Origin: Thiomonas sp. X19
GTDB taxonomy: Bacteria > Pseudomonadota > Gammaproteobacteria > Burkholderiales > Burkholderiaceae_C
DNA: 64,000 nt
Assembly (NCBI RefSeq): GCF_900089495.1
Contig: NZ_LT605203.1
Location: 242,184-306,183, forward strand
Direction of reading: 5' to 3'
A program made the translations under genes and the position numbers. The notes beneath the pieces were generated by a model that ran no database searches, was not told the DNA's origin, and was given only the letters and a program-made list of their open reading frames with translations. Positions 54,252 to 62,536 of the stretch are shown here, in pieces. Numbering within the stretch: the first letter of the stretch is position 1; each line of letters starts with the position of its first letter.

Positions 54252-54965
54252 ATGCGCGCCCTCATCCTCGCAGCCGGACGCGGCCAGCGCATGCGCCCGC
54301 TCACCGACCATGCCCCCAAGCCCTTGCTGGCGTTGGCGGGCAAGCCCATCATCGTCTGGCAGATCGAGCGCCTGCGGGACGCGGGCATCGTCGACCTGGT
54401 CATCAACCTCGGCTGGCTGGGCGCGCAAATTCCAGCGGCGCTGGGCGACGGCCGCGCCTTCGGCGTGCGCATCGCCTACTCCGAAGAACCGCAGGATGCG
54501 TACGAAACCGGTGGCGGCATCGCCACCGCGCTGCCGCTGCTCGGGGGCGCGGGCGGCGCCCCGTTCGTGGTGGCGAGTGGCGACATTCACACCGATTTCG
54601 ACTACGCCCGGCTGCACGCCGCCGCCGCGCGCATCGCCGCCGCGCCGCAAACCACCTCGGCGCATTTCGTCCTCACCGACAACCCGCCACACCACCCGCA
54701 AGGCGATGTGGCGCTGGACGCCTCTGGCCGGGTGCGGCGCGACGGCCTGCGGCTCAACTACGGCAATATCGGCGTGTTCCACCCCACCCTGTTCGCCAGC
54801 CAGCCGGTGCGCCAGGCATGGACGCTGTTTCCCTGGATGTTTGCGGAAGTGGACGCCGGCCGGGTCAGCGGCGAGCACTTCCGCGGCGCCTGGCACAACC
54901 TCGGCACGCCCGAGCAGCTGGCCGTGCTCGACGCTGGACTGCGTGCTTCTGCAGCAAGGTGCTGA
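54252..54965 (+). CDS. murU: N-acetylmuramate alpha-1-phosphate uridylyltransferase
   Basis: A 237-residue nucleotidyltransferase that joins UTP to MurNAc-1-phosphate, next step after AmgK. Motifs: LAAGRGQRMRPLTDHAPKPL at 6-25 (nucleotide loop and catalytic Lys) and VVASGDIHTDFDY near 110 (metal Asp). ATG 54252 directly opens the Rossmann core. The amgK-murU pair gives this organism the fosfomycin-insensitive recycling route known from Pseudomonas; that phenotype is inferred from family knowledge. Confidence 0.93.
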   Translation: MRALILAAGRGQRMRPLTDHAPKPLLALAGKPIIVWQIERLRDAGIVDLVINLGWLGAQIPAALGDGRAFGVRIAYSEEPQDAYETGGGIATALPLLGGAGGAPFVVASGDIHTDFDYARLHAAAARIAAAPQTTSAHFVLTDNPPHHPQGDVALDASGRVRRDGLRLNYGNIGVFHPTLFASQPVRQAWTLFPWMFAEVDAGRVSGEHFRGAWHNLGTPEQLAVLDAGLRASAARC

Positions 54966-55094
54966 CCCAAGCCGAACATGGCCCGGGCGGCAAATCCACC
55001 GATGCTCCACGGCCAAATCCAGCGGACTAAGCTGTCACTGCGCTTCATCGAGCCGCAACTTCGACGCCACACGCCCCCCAATTCCTCCAAACCC

Positions 55095-56507
55095 ATGAAC
55101 CCACCCGCCCTCCAACTGCTCGAGCGCTGCGCCGAGCGTCGCGCCCGACTGGCGGCGCACATGGCGCAAGCTGGCGGCGGCGTGGCCATCGTACCCACCG
55201 CGCCGGAAGTCATGCGCAACCGCGACGCCGACTTTCCCTACCGTCACGACAGCTACTTCTACTACCTCACCGGCTTCACCGAGCCCCAAAGCCTGCTGGT
55301 GCTCACCGTGCAGGCCGATGGCAGCCACCAGGCCACGCTGTTCTGCCGCGAGAAAGACGCCGAACGCGAAATCTGGGACGGCTTCCGCTTCGGCCCCGAG
55401 GCGGCGAAGGAAGCCTTCGGTTTCGACGCCGCCTTGCCCATTGCCCAGCGCGACGCCGCGCTGCCGCCCTTCCTTGCCGACCGGCCTGCGGTGTGGTGGC
55501 CGTTCGCCATCCACGCCGGCTTCGAGACCCAGGTGGAGGGCTGGCTGGCCGCCGTGCGCGCCCAGGCCCGCGCCGGCCGCCGTGCGCCCGCCGCGCAGTA
55601 CGATCTGTGCGCCGTGCTCGACGACATGCGCCTGTTCAAGGACGACTTTGAGCTGGCCGTGATGCGCCGCGCCGCCGCCATCTCGGCGCAAGGCCACCGC
55701 CGCGCCATGCGCCGCTCGGCCGAAGGCAGTCGCGCAGCGCCGACCGGTGGCCTGCGCGAATACCACCTCGAAGCCGAGCTGCTGTACGCCTTCCGTGCCG
55801 GCGGGGCGCAGGCGCCGGCCTACGGCAGCATCGTCGCCGCCGGGGCCAATGCCTGCATCCTGCATTACCGCGCGGCCGATGCCACGCTTCCGCCCGGCAG
55901 CCTGTGCCTGATCGACGCCGCCTGCGAACTCGACGGCTACGCCAGCGACATCACCCGCACCTTTCCGGTGGATGGGCGTTTCAGCGGCGCGCAGCGCGCG
56001 CTGTACGACATCGTGCTCCAGGCGCAGCACGCCGCGCTGGACGCCACGCGCGCCGGACGGCGCTTCAACGACCCGCACGACGCCGCGCTGCGCGTGCTGG
56101 CGCAAGGCCTGCTCGACACCGGCCTGATCGCCCGCGACACCGCGCCCGACGTCGACGCCGTGCTCGCCACCGGCGCCTACCGCCGCTTCTACATGCACCG
56201 CACCAGCCACTGGATGGGCATGGACGTGCACGACTGCGGCGACTACACCGAACCGGGCGAGGCGCCGCAGCCGCAAGCCGACGGCAGCGCCAAGCCCGCC
56301 TCGCGCATCCTGCGCCCGGGCATGGTGCTGACCATCGAGCCCGGCCTGTACGTGCGCGCGGCCGACGACATTCCGGCCGCTTTCCACGACATCGGCATCC
56401 GCATCGAGGACGATGTCGTGGTGCGCGATGGCGGCGCGGCCTGCGAGGTGCTGACCCACGCCGCGCCCAAGGCCGTGGCCGAGATCGAAGACCTGATGCG
56501 CGTGTGA
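55095..56507 (+). CDS. pepP: Xaa-Pro aminopeptidase
   Basis: A 470-residue M24 metallopeptidase removing N-terminal residues before proline. N-terminal creatinase-like domain (DFPYRHDSYFYYLTGFTEP near 42-60); catalytic domain with metal ligands Asp near 273 (LIDAAC), Asp near 284 (SDITRTFP), His near 372 (TSHWMGMDVHD), Glu near 414 (TIEPGLY) and Glu near 438 (IRIEDD). ATG 55095 is chosen because it precedes the conserved start; the frame is open earlier. Confidence 0.94.
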   Translation: MNPPALQLLERCAERRARLAAHMAQAGGGVAIVPTAPEVMRNRDADFPYRHDSYFYYLTGFTEPQSLLVLTVQADGSHQATLFCREKDAEREIWDGFRFGPEAAKEAFGFDAALPIAQRDAALPPFLADRPAVWWPFAIHAGFETQVEGWLAAVRAQARAGRRAPAAQYDLCAVLDDMRLFKDDFELAVMRRAAAISAQGHRRAMRRSAEGSRAAPTGGLREYHLEAELLYAFRAGGAQAPAYGSIVAAGANACILHYRAADATLPPGSLCLIDAACELDGYASDITRTFPVDGRFSGAQRALYDIVLQAQHAALDATRAGRRFNDPHDAALRVLAQGLLDTGLIARDTAPDVDAVLATGAYRRFYMHRTSHWMGMDVHDCGDYTEPGEAPQPQADGSAKPASRILRPGMVLTIEPGLYVRAADDIPAAFHDIGIRIEDDVVVRDGGAACEVLTHAAPKAVAEIEDLMRV

Positions 56508-56535
56508 TGGCGAGCCCTGCCAGCACGCCAACCCA

Positions 56536-57900
56536 ATGGCCGCGATGACCCAGCTCGGACCTGCGCGCACGAGTCAGGCGACGTCCGCCAGCGCCGCCCC
56601 GCTGCGCATCGCCATCATCGGCGCCGGCCCTGTGGGCCTGAGCGTGGCGCTGCAACTGCATCAGCTGGGCGCAGCGCTCCAGGTCGCGGTGTTCGACGCC
56701 CTGCCCGACGCCGCTGCCGCGCTGGCCGACCCGCGCGTGCTGGCGCTGTCCGAAGGCAGCCGCCAGTTGCTCGCCGCCATCGGCGCCTGGCCGGAACAGG
56801 CCGCCACCGCCATCCGCCGCATTCATGTGTCGCAAGTCGCGCCTGGTCTGGCCGCGCTGCCGCGCGTCATGCTGCAGGCCGACGACACCGAGCTGCCCGC
56901 GCTGGGCTACACCGTGCGCTATGGCGAGCTGCTGGCCGCGCTGCAGGCTGCGGCGCGGCACGCCGGCATCCATGTGCAGTACGGCCGAGCCGTGCAGGCC
57001 GTGCCGGATGCCGATGGCGGTCACGTCCACCTCGTCCACCAGGGCGCTGCGGCCACGTCCTCCCAAGGCGAAACCGGGGAAGCCATCGACACACCCACTG
57101 CCACGCTGCCACCACCAAGCACGGCCGATGCAGCCTCCCCAACACACGCGGCAAGCGCGAGCCAACCTGCGCCTGCAAGCGCAGCGCCCGGCTACGACCT
57201 CGCCATCCTCGCCGAAGGCGGCGCCTTCCACACCCAGCCGGCGCGCGCCCTGCGGCGCGACTACGGCCAGCAGGCGCTGGTCGGCCGGGTGCGCTGCGAC
57301 CGCCCACATGCAGGCCTGGCGGTCGAGCGTTTCACCCCGGGCGGCCCCGTGGCGCTGCTGCCGCGCGGGGCGGACTATGCCCTGGTGTGGTGTGCCCCGC
57401 CCGCCGGGGCCGAAGCCATCCGGCAGTTGGACGCAGCAGCGCAAATCGCCGCGCTGCAAGCCCTGCTGCCCGCCATCTGCGGCCGCGTCACCGCGCTGCA
57501 GATGGCCGGCAGCTACCCGCTGGGTCTCAACGCCCAGTGGCGCGCGCGCCAGGGCCGCGTCGTGCAACTCGGCAATGCCGCGCAAACCCTGCACCCGGTG
57601 GCCGGCCAAGGCCTGAACCTCGGCCTGCGCGACGCCGCAACCCTGGCACGAGCGCTCGCCTCTCCAACGACCGCTGCAACGCCAACCCCTGCCGACCTCG
57701 ACGCCATGTTGCGGCGCTACGACCGCAACCGCCTGCCCGACCGCGCCGTCCTGCTCGGCCTCACCGACCTGCTGGCGCGCGGCTTCACCTGGCAAACCCC
57801 CGGCGCCGCCGCGCTACGCGCCGCCAGTCTCGCCGCGCTCACCCTGCTGCCACCGCTGCGGCGGGAGTTGCAGGAGCGCATGGTGTTCGGCTGGCGTTGA
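56536..57900 (+). CDS. UbiH/UbiF/COQ6-family FAD-dependent hydroxylase with low-complexity insertion
   Basis: A 454-residue flavoprotein monooxygenase, likely hydroxylating the ubiquinone ring. FAD fingerprint IIGAGPVGLSVALQL near 27-41, and the family's C-terminal LGNAAQTLHPVAGQGLNLGLRD near 345-366. Between about residues 170 and 215 lies a Ser/Thr/Ala/Pro-rich stretch (for example TPTATLPPPSTADAA) not expected in the family, perhaps an expanded loop. Which ring carbon it serves (UbiH, UbiF or UbiI) cannot be told from sequence alone. It follows pepP by 28 bases, a common order in this lineage. Confidence 0.85.
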   Translation: MAAMTQLGPARTSQATSASAAPLRIAIIGAGPVGLSVALQLHQLGAALQVAVFDALPDAAAALADPRVLALSEGSRQLLAAIGAWPEQAATAIRRIHVSQVAPGLAALPRVMLQADDTELPALGYTVRYGELLAALQAAARHAGIHVQYGRAVQAVPDADGGHVHLVHQGAAATSSQGETGEAIDTPTATLPPPSTADAASPTHAASASQPAPASAAPGYDLAILAEGGAFHTQPARALRRDYGQQALVGRVRCDRPHAGLAVERFTPGGPVALLPRGADYALVWCAPPAGAEAIRQLDAAAQIAALQALLPAICGRVTALQMAGSYPLGLNAQWRARQGRVVQLGNAAQTLHPVAGQGLNLGLRDAATLARALASPTTAATPTPADLDAMLRRYDRNRLPDRAVLLGLTDLLARGFTWQTPGAAALRAASLAALTLLPPLRRELQERMVFGWR

Positions 57901-58204
57901 TCTTGGTGGTGTTGTCGTTATCGGTCAGGCCGTGTTACGAGCCAGAAATCGACATCAACATGCAATCCGGCCACGGCGTTTCAGAAAATTACAAAACCTG
58001 GCCTATTCCCTATACATGCTATCGGTAAACTGGGCTTTGGTGTTGCGATCAATGCCCAGCCCGAAAAGCGCAAGATCTGTTGAATGGATTTGCTGACTTG
58101 GTGTTTTGAAGGCTGTTTGGCTAAGTGTCTTGGATGCAGCAGCTGAGAACAACGACATTCTGTTGATGCCACCAGAGTTCGGCAACCGTCCTAGAGGGCT
58201 TTTC
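57901..58204. other. AT-richer intergenic region before the AraC gene
   Basis: 304 bases that mark a sharp drop in GC compared with the hydroxylase gene. No gene, terminator or certain promoter was found. It begins the accessory segment that runs to the end of the window. An AGAGGG ribosome binding site for the AraC gene lies at its right end. Confidence 0.5.
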
Positions 58205-59104
58205 ATGTCCAACGACCAGCTTCCACGGATTTTTATCCGCACGGACGAGCAGGCACGGATCCCCTATTTTGCTGTCCCGCCCGTAGCGAGCGGTGGGGAC
58301 ACTGGCTCCTATGCCTTCGAGCATCGCGCAGTGGATGCCGGCAGCCTGGGATCCCACACATTCGACGCCCATGTCCTGATGCTGCCGGTGGGGCCGGATC
58401 CGGTGCGATTCTGGAGCCGTCTCAATGGGCGCCCGGTCTCGGGCTTGATCGAGCCTGGACGCTTTCGCTTTCTTGCGCATGGCGACACGCTCGCGACATC
58501 GTGGAACGCGCCACTCCAGGGATTGTTTTTGACGCTGCCACAAGCCTTGTTTGCGCAGGCCCTCGGGGACAGCGTTGACACCCGGCCAATCGAATTGGTT
58601 TCCAGACTGACGCCCCATGAGGATCGGCTCTTGGCCCATCTGCTGCATGCGATCCAAGCCTACGCGATGGGGCAACGTCTGGGTGGGCGACTGTTTGAGC
58701 AGTCCTTGTTGACGGCGGTTGCGGCGCATGTCTCGATGACTTATGGCGCGGGCCGCCGGGAACTGTTGCGGGGTCCGAGCCTGCCGCGCTGGAAGCAACA
58801 GCGACTGCGGCAATTCATCCAAGAGCACTTGAGTTCGGATCTCAACCTGAATGCGCTTGCGGCCATGATGAACATGAGCCCTTACCACCTCGGGCGCGTG
58901 TTTCGCGCCACGACCGGCAGAACCCTCTGGCAATTTGTCCTGGAGTGTCGAGCCAAAGAGGCACATCGATGGATTGCCGCGCATCCCACCCTGCCGCTGT
59001 CCAAGATCGCCGAAGCCTGCGGGTTTGAGTCTTACTCGCAGTTCATCGCGGTGTTCAGGAAGTTCTACGGCCAGCGGCCTAGCGAATTCCGTCGCTCCCT
59101 GTGA
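58205..59104 (+). CDS. AraC-family transcriptional regulator
   Basis: A 299-residue regulator. The C-terminal 100 residues carry the double helix-turn-helix of AraC/XylS: LNLNALAAMMNMSPYHLGRVFRATTG (first helix-turn-helix) and LPLSKIAEACGFESYSQFIAVFRKFYGQRPSEFR (second, near 262-295). The N-terminal 180 residues are a sensing region without an obvious cupin motif. ATG 58205 is chosen for its AGAGGG ribosome binding site. Its target is unknown; the nearest genes downstream are two lipoproteins. Confidence 0.88.
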   Translation: MSNDQLPRIFIRTDEQARIPYFAVPPVASGGDTGSYAFEHRAVDAGSLGSHTFDAHVLMLPVGPDPVRFWSRLNGRPVSGLIEPGRFRFLAHGDTLATSWNAPLQGLFLTLPQALFAQALGDSVDTRPIELVSRLTPHEDRLLAHLLHAIQAYAMGQRLGGRLFEQSLLTAVAAHVSMTYGAGRRELLRGPSLPRWKQQRLRQFIQEHLSSDLNLNALAAMMNMSPYHLGRVFRATTGRTLWQFVLECRAKEAHRWIAAHPTLPLSKIAEACGFESYSQFIAVFRKFYGQRPSEFRRSL

Positions 59105-59314
59105 CGGGCGCCACTTTTTGCGTCGCGCAGCGTGCCCACCGTGACGCATGCCCAGAATCTCAAGCTGAGCGCCAGAATCCGAAGCGATTTCTCGGTGAAA
59201 CCGCCTAGCATTGGGTCAAAGCATCCAGCAGAAGGCCTGATTGATGAACGCAAGGTTCATCGTAACCCGCAGTTAGACCAACAATCGCCGACAAGAACGG
59301 CAGGGAGGATGATC
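59105..59314. promoter_or_regulatory. leader of the first lipoprotein gene
   Basis: The 3' part (from about 59205) is repeated almost base for base at 60450-60548, ahead of the second lipoprotein gene: both hold GCATTGGG, then AGGTTCATCGT, GCAGTTAGAC and GGGAGGATGATC just before the start. It likely contains a promoter and ribosome binding site that were duplicated together with the signal peptide. Confidence 0.55.
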
Positions 59315-59395
59315 ATGCACACACTGAAAGTGGTCCGCGTCATCGCGGCTTGGGTCTTCGTTAGCTTGCTTGCCGCTTGCGGTGGTGGGGGCGGT
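59205..59395 (+). repeat. duplicated leader plus signal-peptide cassette, copy A
   Basis: About 190 bases spanning upstream region, ribosome binding site and codons for the signal peptide. Its best part, 59254-59395, matches 60490-60624 with few differences and small gaps; shared blocks include GGTCCGCGTCATCGCGGCTT and GGGTCTTCGT. Beyond the lipobox the two genes differ completely. Confidence 0.75.
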
Positions 59396-60346
59396 GGGAC
59401 CACACCAGGCACGGCGACAACATCAGGCACGGGATCCACACCAAGCCAAGCACCCTCACCAGGTGGTTCTACCCTTGGAATAGTGTGGACGTCTTTTAGC
59501 CCACCTCCCGGCGGGACGAGCTGGAACGGGGTTGCTTTCGGAAACAAAACTTGGGCCGCCGTCGGAAGTGGTGTCACTGGCTACAGCACCAACGGATCGA
59601 ACTGGACGTCGATGACGGTTAGTACTAGCGACCCCTCTTACGCCAAGGGTGCTCTCACTTTTGCAAACGGCCTGTTCATGGCAACTTCTGAATTTGGCGT
59701 TAGCACCAGCACTGATGGGGTAACGTGGCTATTTAAAAATCTAAGCAATAATTCGGGATCCAACCCTGAACCTCAAGGCCTAGCTGGAATCGCCTTTGGC
59801 AACAACACATGGGTTGCTGTTGATAACCGCTATTTAACCGATGATTTCATTGCCTTTGAAGTGAGTTCAAATAATGGTGCCAATTGGACGTATGTAACCA
59901 CACCTATGCCGTATGCGCAGCCAGCTTCTGTTGCTTTCGGCAACGGCAAGTTTGTCGCCGTAGGCTACGGCAGCTTTGTCGCTACGAGCGCCAACGGAAC
60001 CACTTGGACTAAGCAGTCGTTAGGCTTTTCAGATGGACTTACGAGCGTCACGTTTGGTAATAACCTATTTGTTGCCGTAGGTAGCCTTGGTGACGCGTAC
60101 AGCAGCCCGGACGGTGTTACATGGACAAAAACCCTATTAAGTTCAGCGAGCGGGCTCAGTTCTATCTGCTTTGGAAATAATGAGTTTGTGGCTGTTGGAG
60201 GAATTCACACAAGCTCCGATGGCAATACTTGGACTGCGAGAAGCTTGACCCAACCAGTCGTAGGAGGAGGGACTCTCAGCAGTGTGGCCTTTGGAAACAA
60301 CCAATTCATCGCAGTTGGTGGGAGCACATTCACCATATCCCAATAA
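59315..60346 (+). CDS. lipoprotein with beta-propeller-like repeats
   Basis: A 343-residue lipoprotein: signal MHTLKVVRVIAAWVF, lipobox LLAAC, then a Gly/Thr/Pro/Ser linker and a domain built of five to six repeats of about 40-50 residues. Each repeat has a variant of VAFGNNxFVAVG followed by SxDGxTWT, as in BNR/sialidase or Ycf48-like propellers. Start 59315 is chosen because GGGAGG lies 7 bases before it (ATG 59309 is too near). GC is far below its neighbours (two 60-base lines counted at 42% and 37%), which points to foreign origin. Its role is unknown, perhaps surface binding. Confidence 0.75.
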   Translation: MHTLKVVRVIAAWVFVSLLAACGGGGGGTTPGTATTSGTGSTPSQAPSPGGSTLGIVWTSFSPPPGGTSWNGVAFGNKTWAAVGSGVTGYSTNGSNWTSMTVSTSDPSYAKGALTFANGLFMATSEFGVSTSTDGVTWLFKNLSNNSGSNPEPQGLAGIAFGNNTWVAVDNRYLTDDFIAFEVSSNNGANWTYVTTPMPYAQPASVAFGNGKFVAVGYGSFVATSANGTTWTKQSLGFSDGLTSVTFGNNLFVAVGSLGDAYSSPDGVTWTKTLLSSASGLSSICFGNNEFVAVGGIHTSSDGNTWTARSLTQPVVGGGTLSSVAFGNNQFIAVGGSTFTISQ

Positions 60347-60449
60347 ACGACCATAGAAATTCGGTGTGGTTTTTTTTGCACCTCAGTGATTCACTGTCGG
60401 CGTCGATGTAATTTTGAGCCCCCGTGCCGATTTAATTCTGGGCCATGGA

Positions 60450-60630
60450 TGCATTGGGGGTAAGAAGATGGTCTTAATGATGAATAAAAGGTTCATCGTG
60501 ATCTGCAGTTAGACAAAAAATTGCCGAAAAACGGCAGGGAGGATGATCATGCGCACACTGAGAGTGGTCCGCGTCATCGCGGCTTGGGTCTTCGTCAGCT
60601 TGCTGGCTGCCTGCGGTGGTGGGGGCAGTG
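60450..60630 (+). repeat. duplicated leader plus signal-peptide cassette, copy B
   Basis: Second copy of the leader, ribosome binding site and signal-peptide codons; GGGAGGATGATCATG and the coding block for VVRVIAAWVFVSLLAAC are shared with copy A. It stands before a lipoprotein whose mature part is unrelated to that of the first. Confidence 0.75.
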
Positions 60631-62183
60631 GCGGAGGGGGAGCGCTGACCAGCAGCACAGGCGGCACAGCCACTGGCTATCTCATCGATGCGCCGGTTGC
60701 GGGGGCGAGCTACACGACATCGTCGGGTTTGAGCGGTGTGACGGCCAACGACGGTTCGTTCACCTACCACACTGGCGACAAGATTAAGTTCACAGTCCTT
60801 GGTATTGGCTTGGGCAATGCCGTCGCGGTCCCTGCCAATGGCGTGGTCACCCCCGTGACGATCACAGGGGAGGATTCCTCCGGCGCAACGGTCACGACGG
60901 CGAACGCGCCGAATGCGACGCTCATGGCCCAATTGCTCCAAACGCTGGGCAATATCTCACCGACCACGTCGAATGGCGCACTCGTCATGCCGACGACAAA
61001 TACCGCGCTGCAGCAGCAGTTGGTAGCGCTCTTCAACAGTGGTGGGCTCACTGCGGTCGTCAATGGCTTGCAAACGGCCTTGTCGAACGCCGGCATCACT
61101 GGGGTGACGGTGGTATCGTCGGCGGCCGCAATTAGCACGATGAACGCGGCCATCCAGGCGACAACATCGGCGGCGGCAAGCCCTCAGTATGCGAACAGCA
61201 CCTGGACTGCTACGGGAAGCGGCGGCGGGGCCACTCTTCAATTCCTCGCCAACGGGACCGTGGAAGGTCTGACGGGCTCGCAGACAGTGGTCTACGGTAT
61301 ATGGACAGTCAATAGCGACCGATCGCTCACGGTCAACGTGGCCGGCGGAGGCGGGGGAACCGCAACCGCAACCTTGACGAGCGCGGATCTTGCCGCAAAT
61401 CCCTCCTCGTGTTCTAGTTGCTTACAGGTCACGCCGGGGAACGGCACTCCGTGGACGGGCTCGATGACGCAGTCCTCGCCCGGTAGCCAGAATCCATACG
61501 CCGGGATCTGGTTCTCCACTTTCACGCCCAACAGCGCGGGGACCGCCAACAACATGCAAAGCGGGACCATCGCCTTCATCGCTGAATCGAACGGGTCGAT
61601 CTTCGGGCAGGTGCTTGGGCAAGGAAACGCGTCGGCCAACGGCAGTTGGACCCCATCGACTGGCGCCATCTCCGGCAGCGGCAGCAGTGGTGGCAGCACC
61701 ACGTCGATGGTGGGCAGCTTCGCGACGCAGACCGGAACGCTTAGCGTCAACGGGACAGTGGTGGGATCGCTCAACTTGTCACGCAATCCTCCGCCCCCCC
61801 TGCCCTATGCAGGAGTTTACAGCGGGCACTACAAGCTCAGTTGCCCCGGTTGCAATGGCGGGAACGGGGAAAGCGCCAATGGAACCATGATGATTACAGT
61901 CAATTCCGACGGCACCTTTTCCACCGTTACGTCGACGACATTTACCTCGAATATCAACGGAGACAATTTCGGCGCCAATGTAGGCTTCCAGGGTAGAGTG
62001 GCCTCGTCAGGCGCGATCAATGCGTCCGCAGGTAACAACCCCAATGGCTGTCAGAACTTTTTTGCGGCGCCATGGACGTCGGGGCAAATCACCAACGGGA
62101 TGCTGTCCGTAACATATTCTCAGCAGCCCGCTACTTGTCCTGCGGTCAGCGGTTCGATCACGGCGACCTTTGTGCCTGGTTGA
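60549..62183 (+). CDS. large lipoprotein, beta-rich, unknown function
   Basis: A 544-residue lipoprotein (signal MRTLRVVRVIAAWVF, lipobox LLAAC, then Gly/Ser run). The first mature domain (about 40-130: GYLIDAPVAGASYTTSSGLSG, NDGSFTYHTGDKIKF) is a common module of bacterial surface lipoproteins. A helical segment to about 210 follows, then a Gly/Ser/Thr-rich beta region with patterns GIWTVNSDRS and GIWFSTFTPNS and a final part with two Cys pairs (SCPGCNGG, PNGC with PATC). No catalytic signature. It shares its leader and signal with the preceding lipoprotein; a surface-display or adhesion role is a guess. Confidence 0.7.
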   Translation: MRTLRVVRVIAAWVFVSLLAACGGGGSGGGGALTSSTGGTATGYLIDAPVAGASYTTSSGLSGVTANDGSFTYHTGDKIKFTVLGIGLGNAVAVPANGVVTPVTITGEDSSGATVTTANAPNATLMAQLLQTLGNISPTTSNGALVMPTTNTALQQQLVALFNSGGLTAVVNGLQTALSNAGITGVTVVSSAAAISTMNAAIQATTSAAASPQYANSTWTATGSGGGATLQFLANGTVEGLTGSQTVVYGIWTVNSDRSLTVNVAGGGGGTATATLTSADLAANPSSCSSCLQVTPGNGTPWTGSMTQSSPGSQNPYAGIWFSTFTPNSAGTANNMQSGTIAFIAESNGSIFGQVLGQGNASANGSWTPSTGAISGSGSSGGSTTSMVGSFATQTGTLSVNGTVVGSLNLSRNPPPPLPYAGVYSGHYKLSCPGCNGGNGESANGTMMITVNSDGTFSTVTSTTFTSNINGDNFGANVGFQGRVASSGAINASAGNNPNGCQNFFAAPWTSGQITNGMLSVTYSQQPATCPAVSGSITATFVPG

Positions 62184-62536
62184 GTCGCGAGTATCCCACC
62201 GTTTTTGAGAAGAATTGAATCGAGAATCGCCAGTTCGACACATCAAGGGCTTGCTGTTCTCGTCATCCCCGACATTGCTTCCAAGCAATTTTGGCGGTTC
62301 GAAGGCAAGATCAGCCCGGCTACTCAATAATCTCAAGATGGGCCAAGTGGGAACTGACTTCTTTTATTTTCGAAATGCCGCTTTTGCGCATCTTGAAAAC
62401 GAGGCCGAATGATGCCAAGATTTGCTGTGCTGTCGCTTCTCATCATCTTGCCGGTCTTTATTTATTCCTGAATCCGTGAGCTCGGGCATGCGGAATTTTC
62501 ATAAGTTGTTGATGCATAATGGTTTATTCGATAAAA
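62184..62536. other. AT-rich spacer before the IS1380 element
   Basis: About 350 bases of mixed GC with short frames only; none has a plausible start, length or product. No terminator was recognised after the large lipoprotein gene. It may contain remnants of older mobile DNA, but no clear match was recognised. Confidence 0.4.

Noticed and set aside
62215..62412. Short plus-strand frame between the large lipoprotein and IS1380
   Set aside because: No ribosome binding site, domain or sensible composition; likely non-coding.
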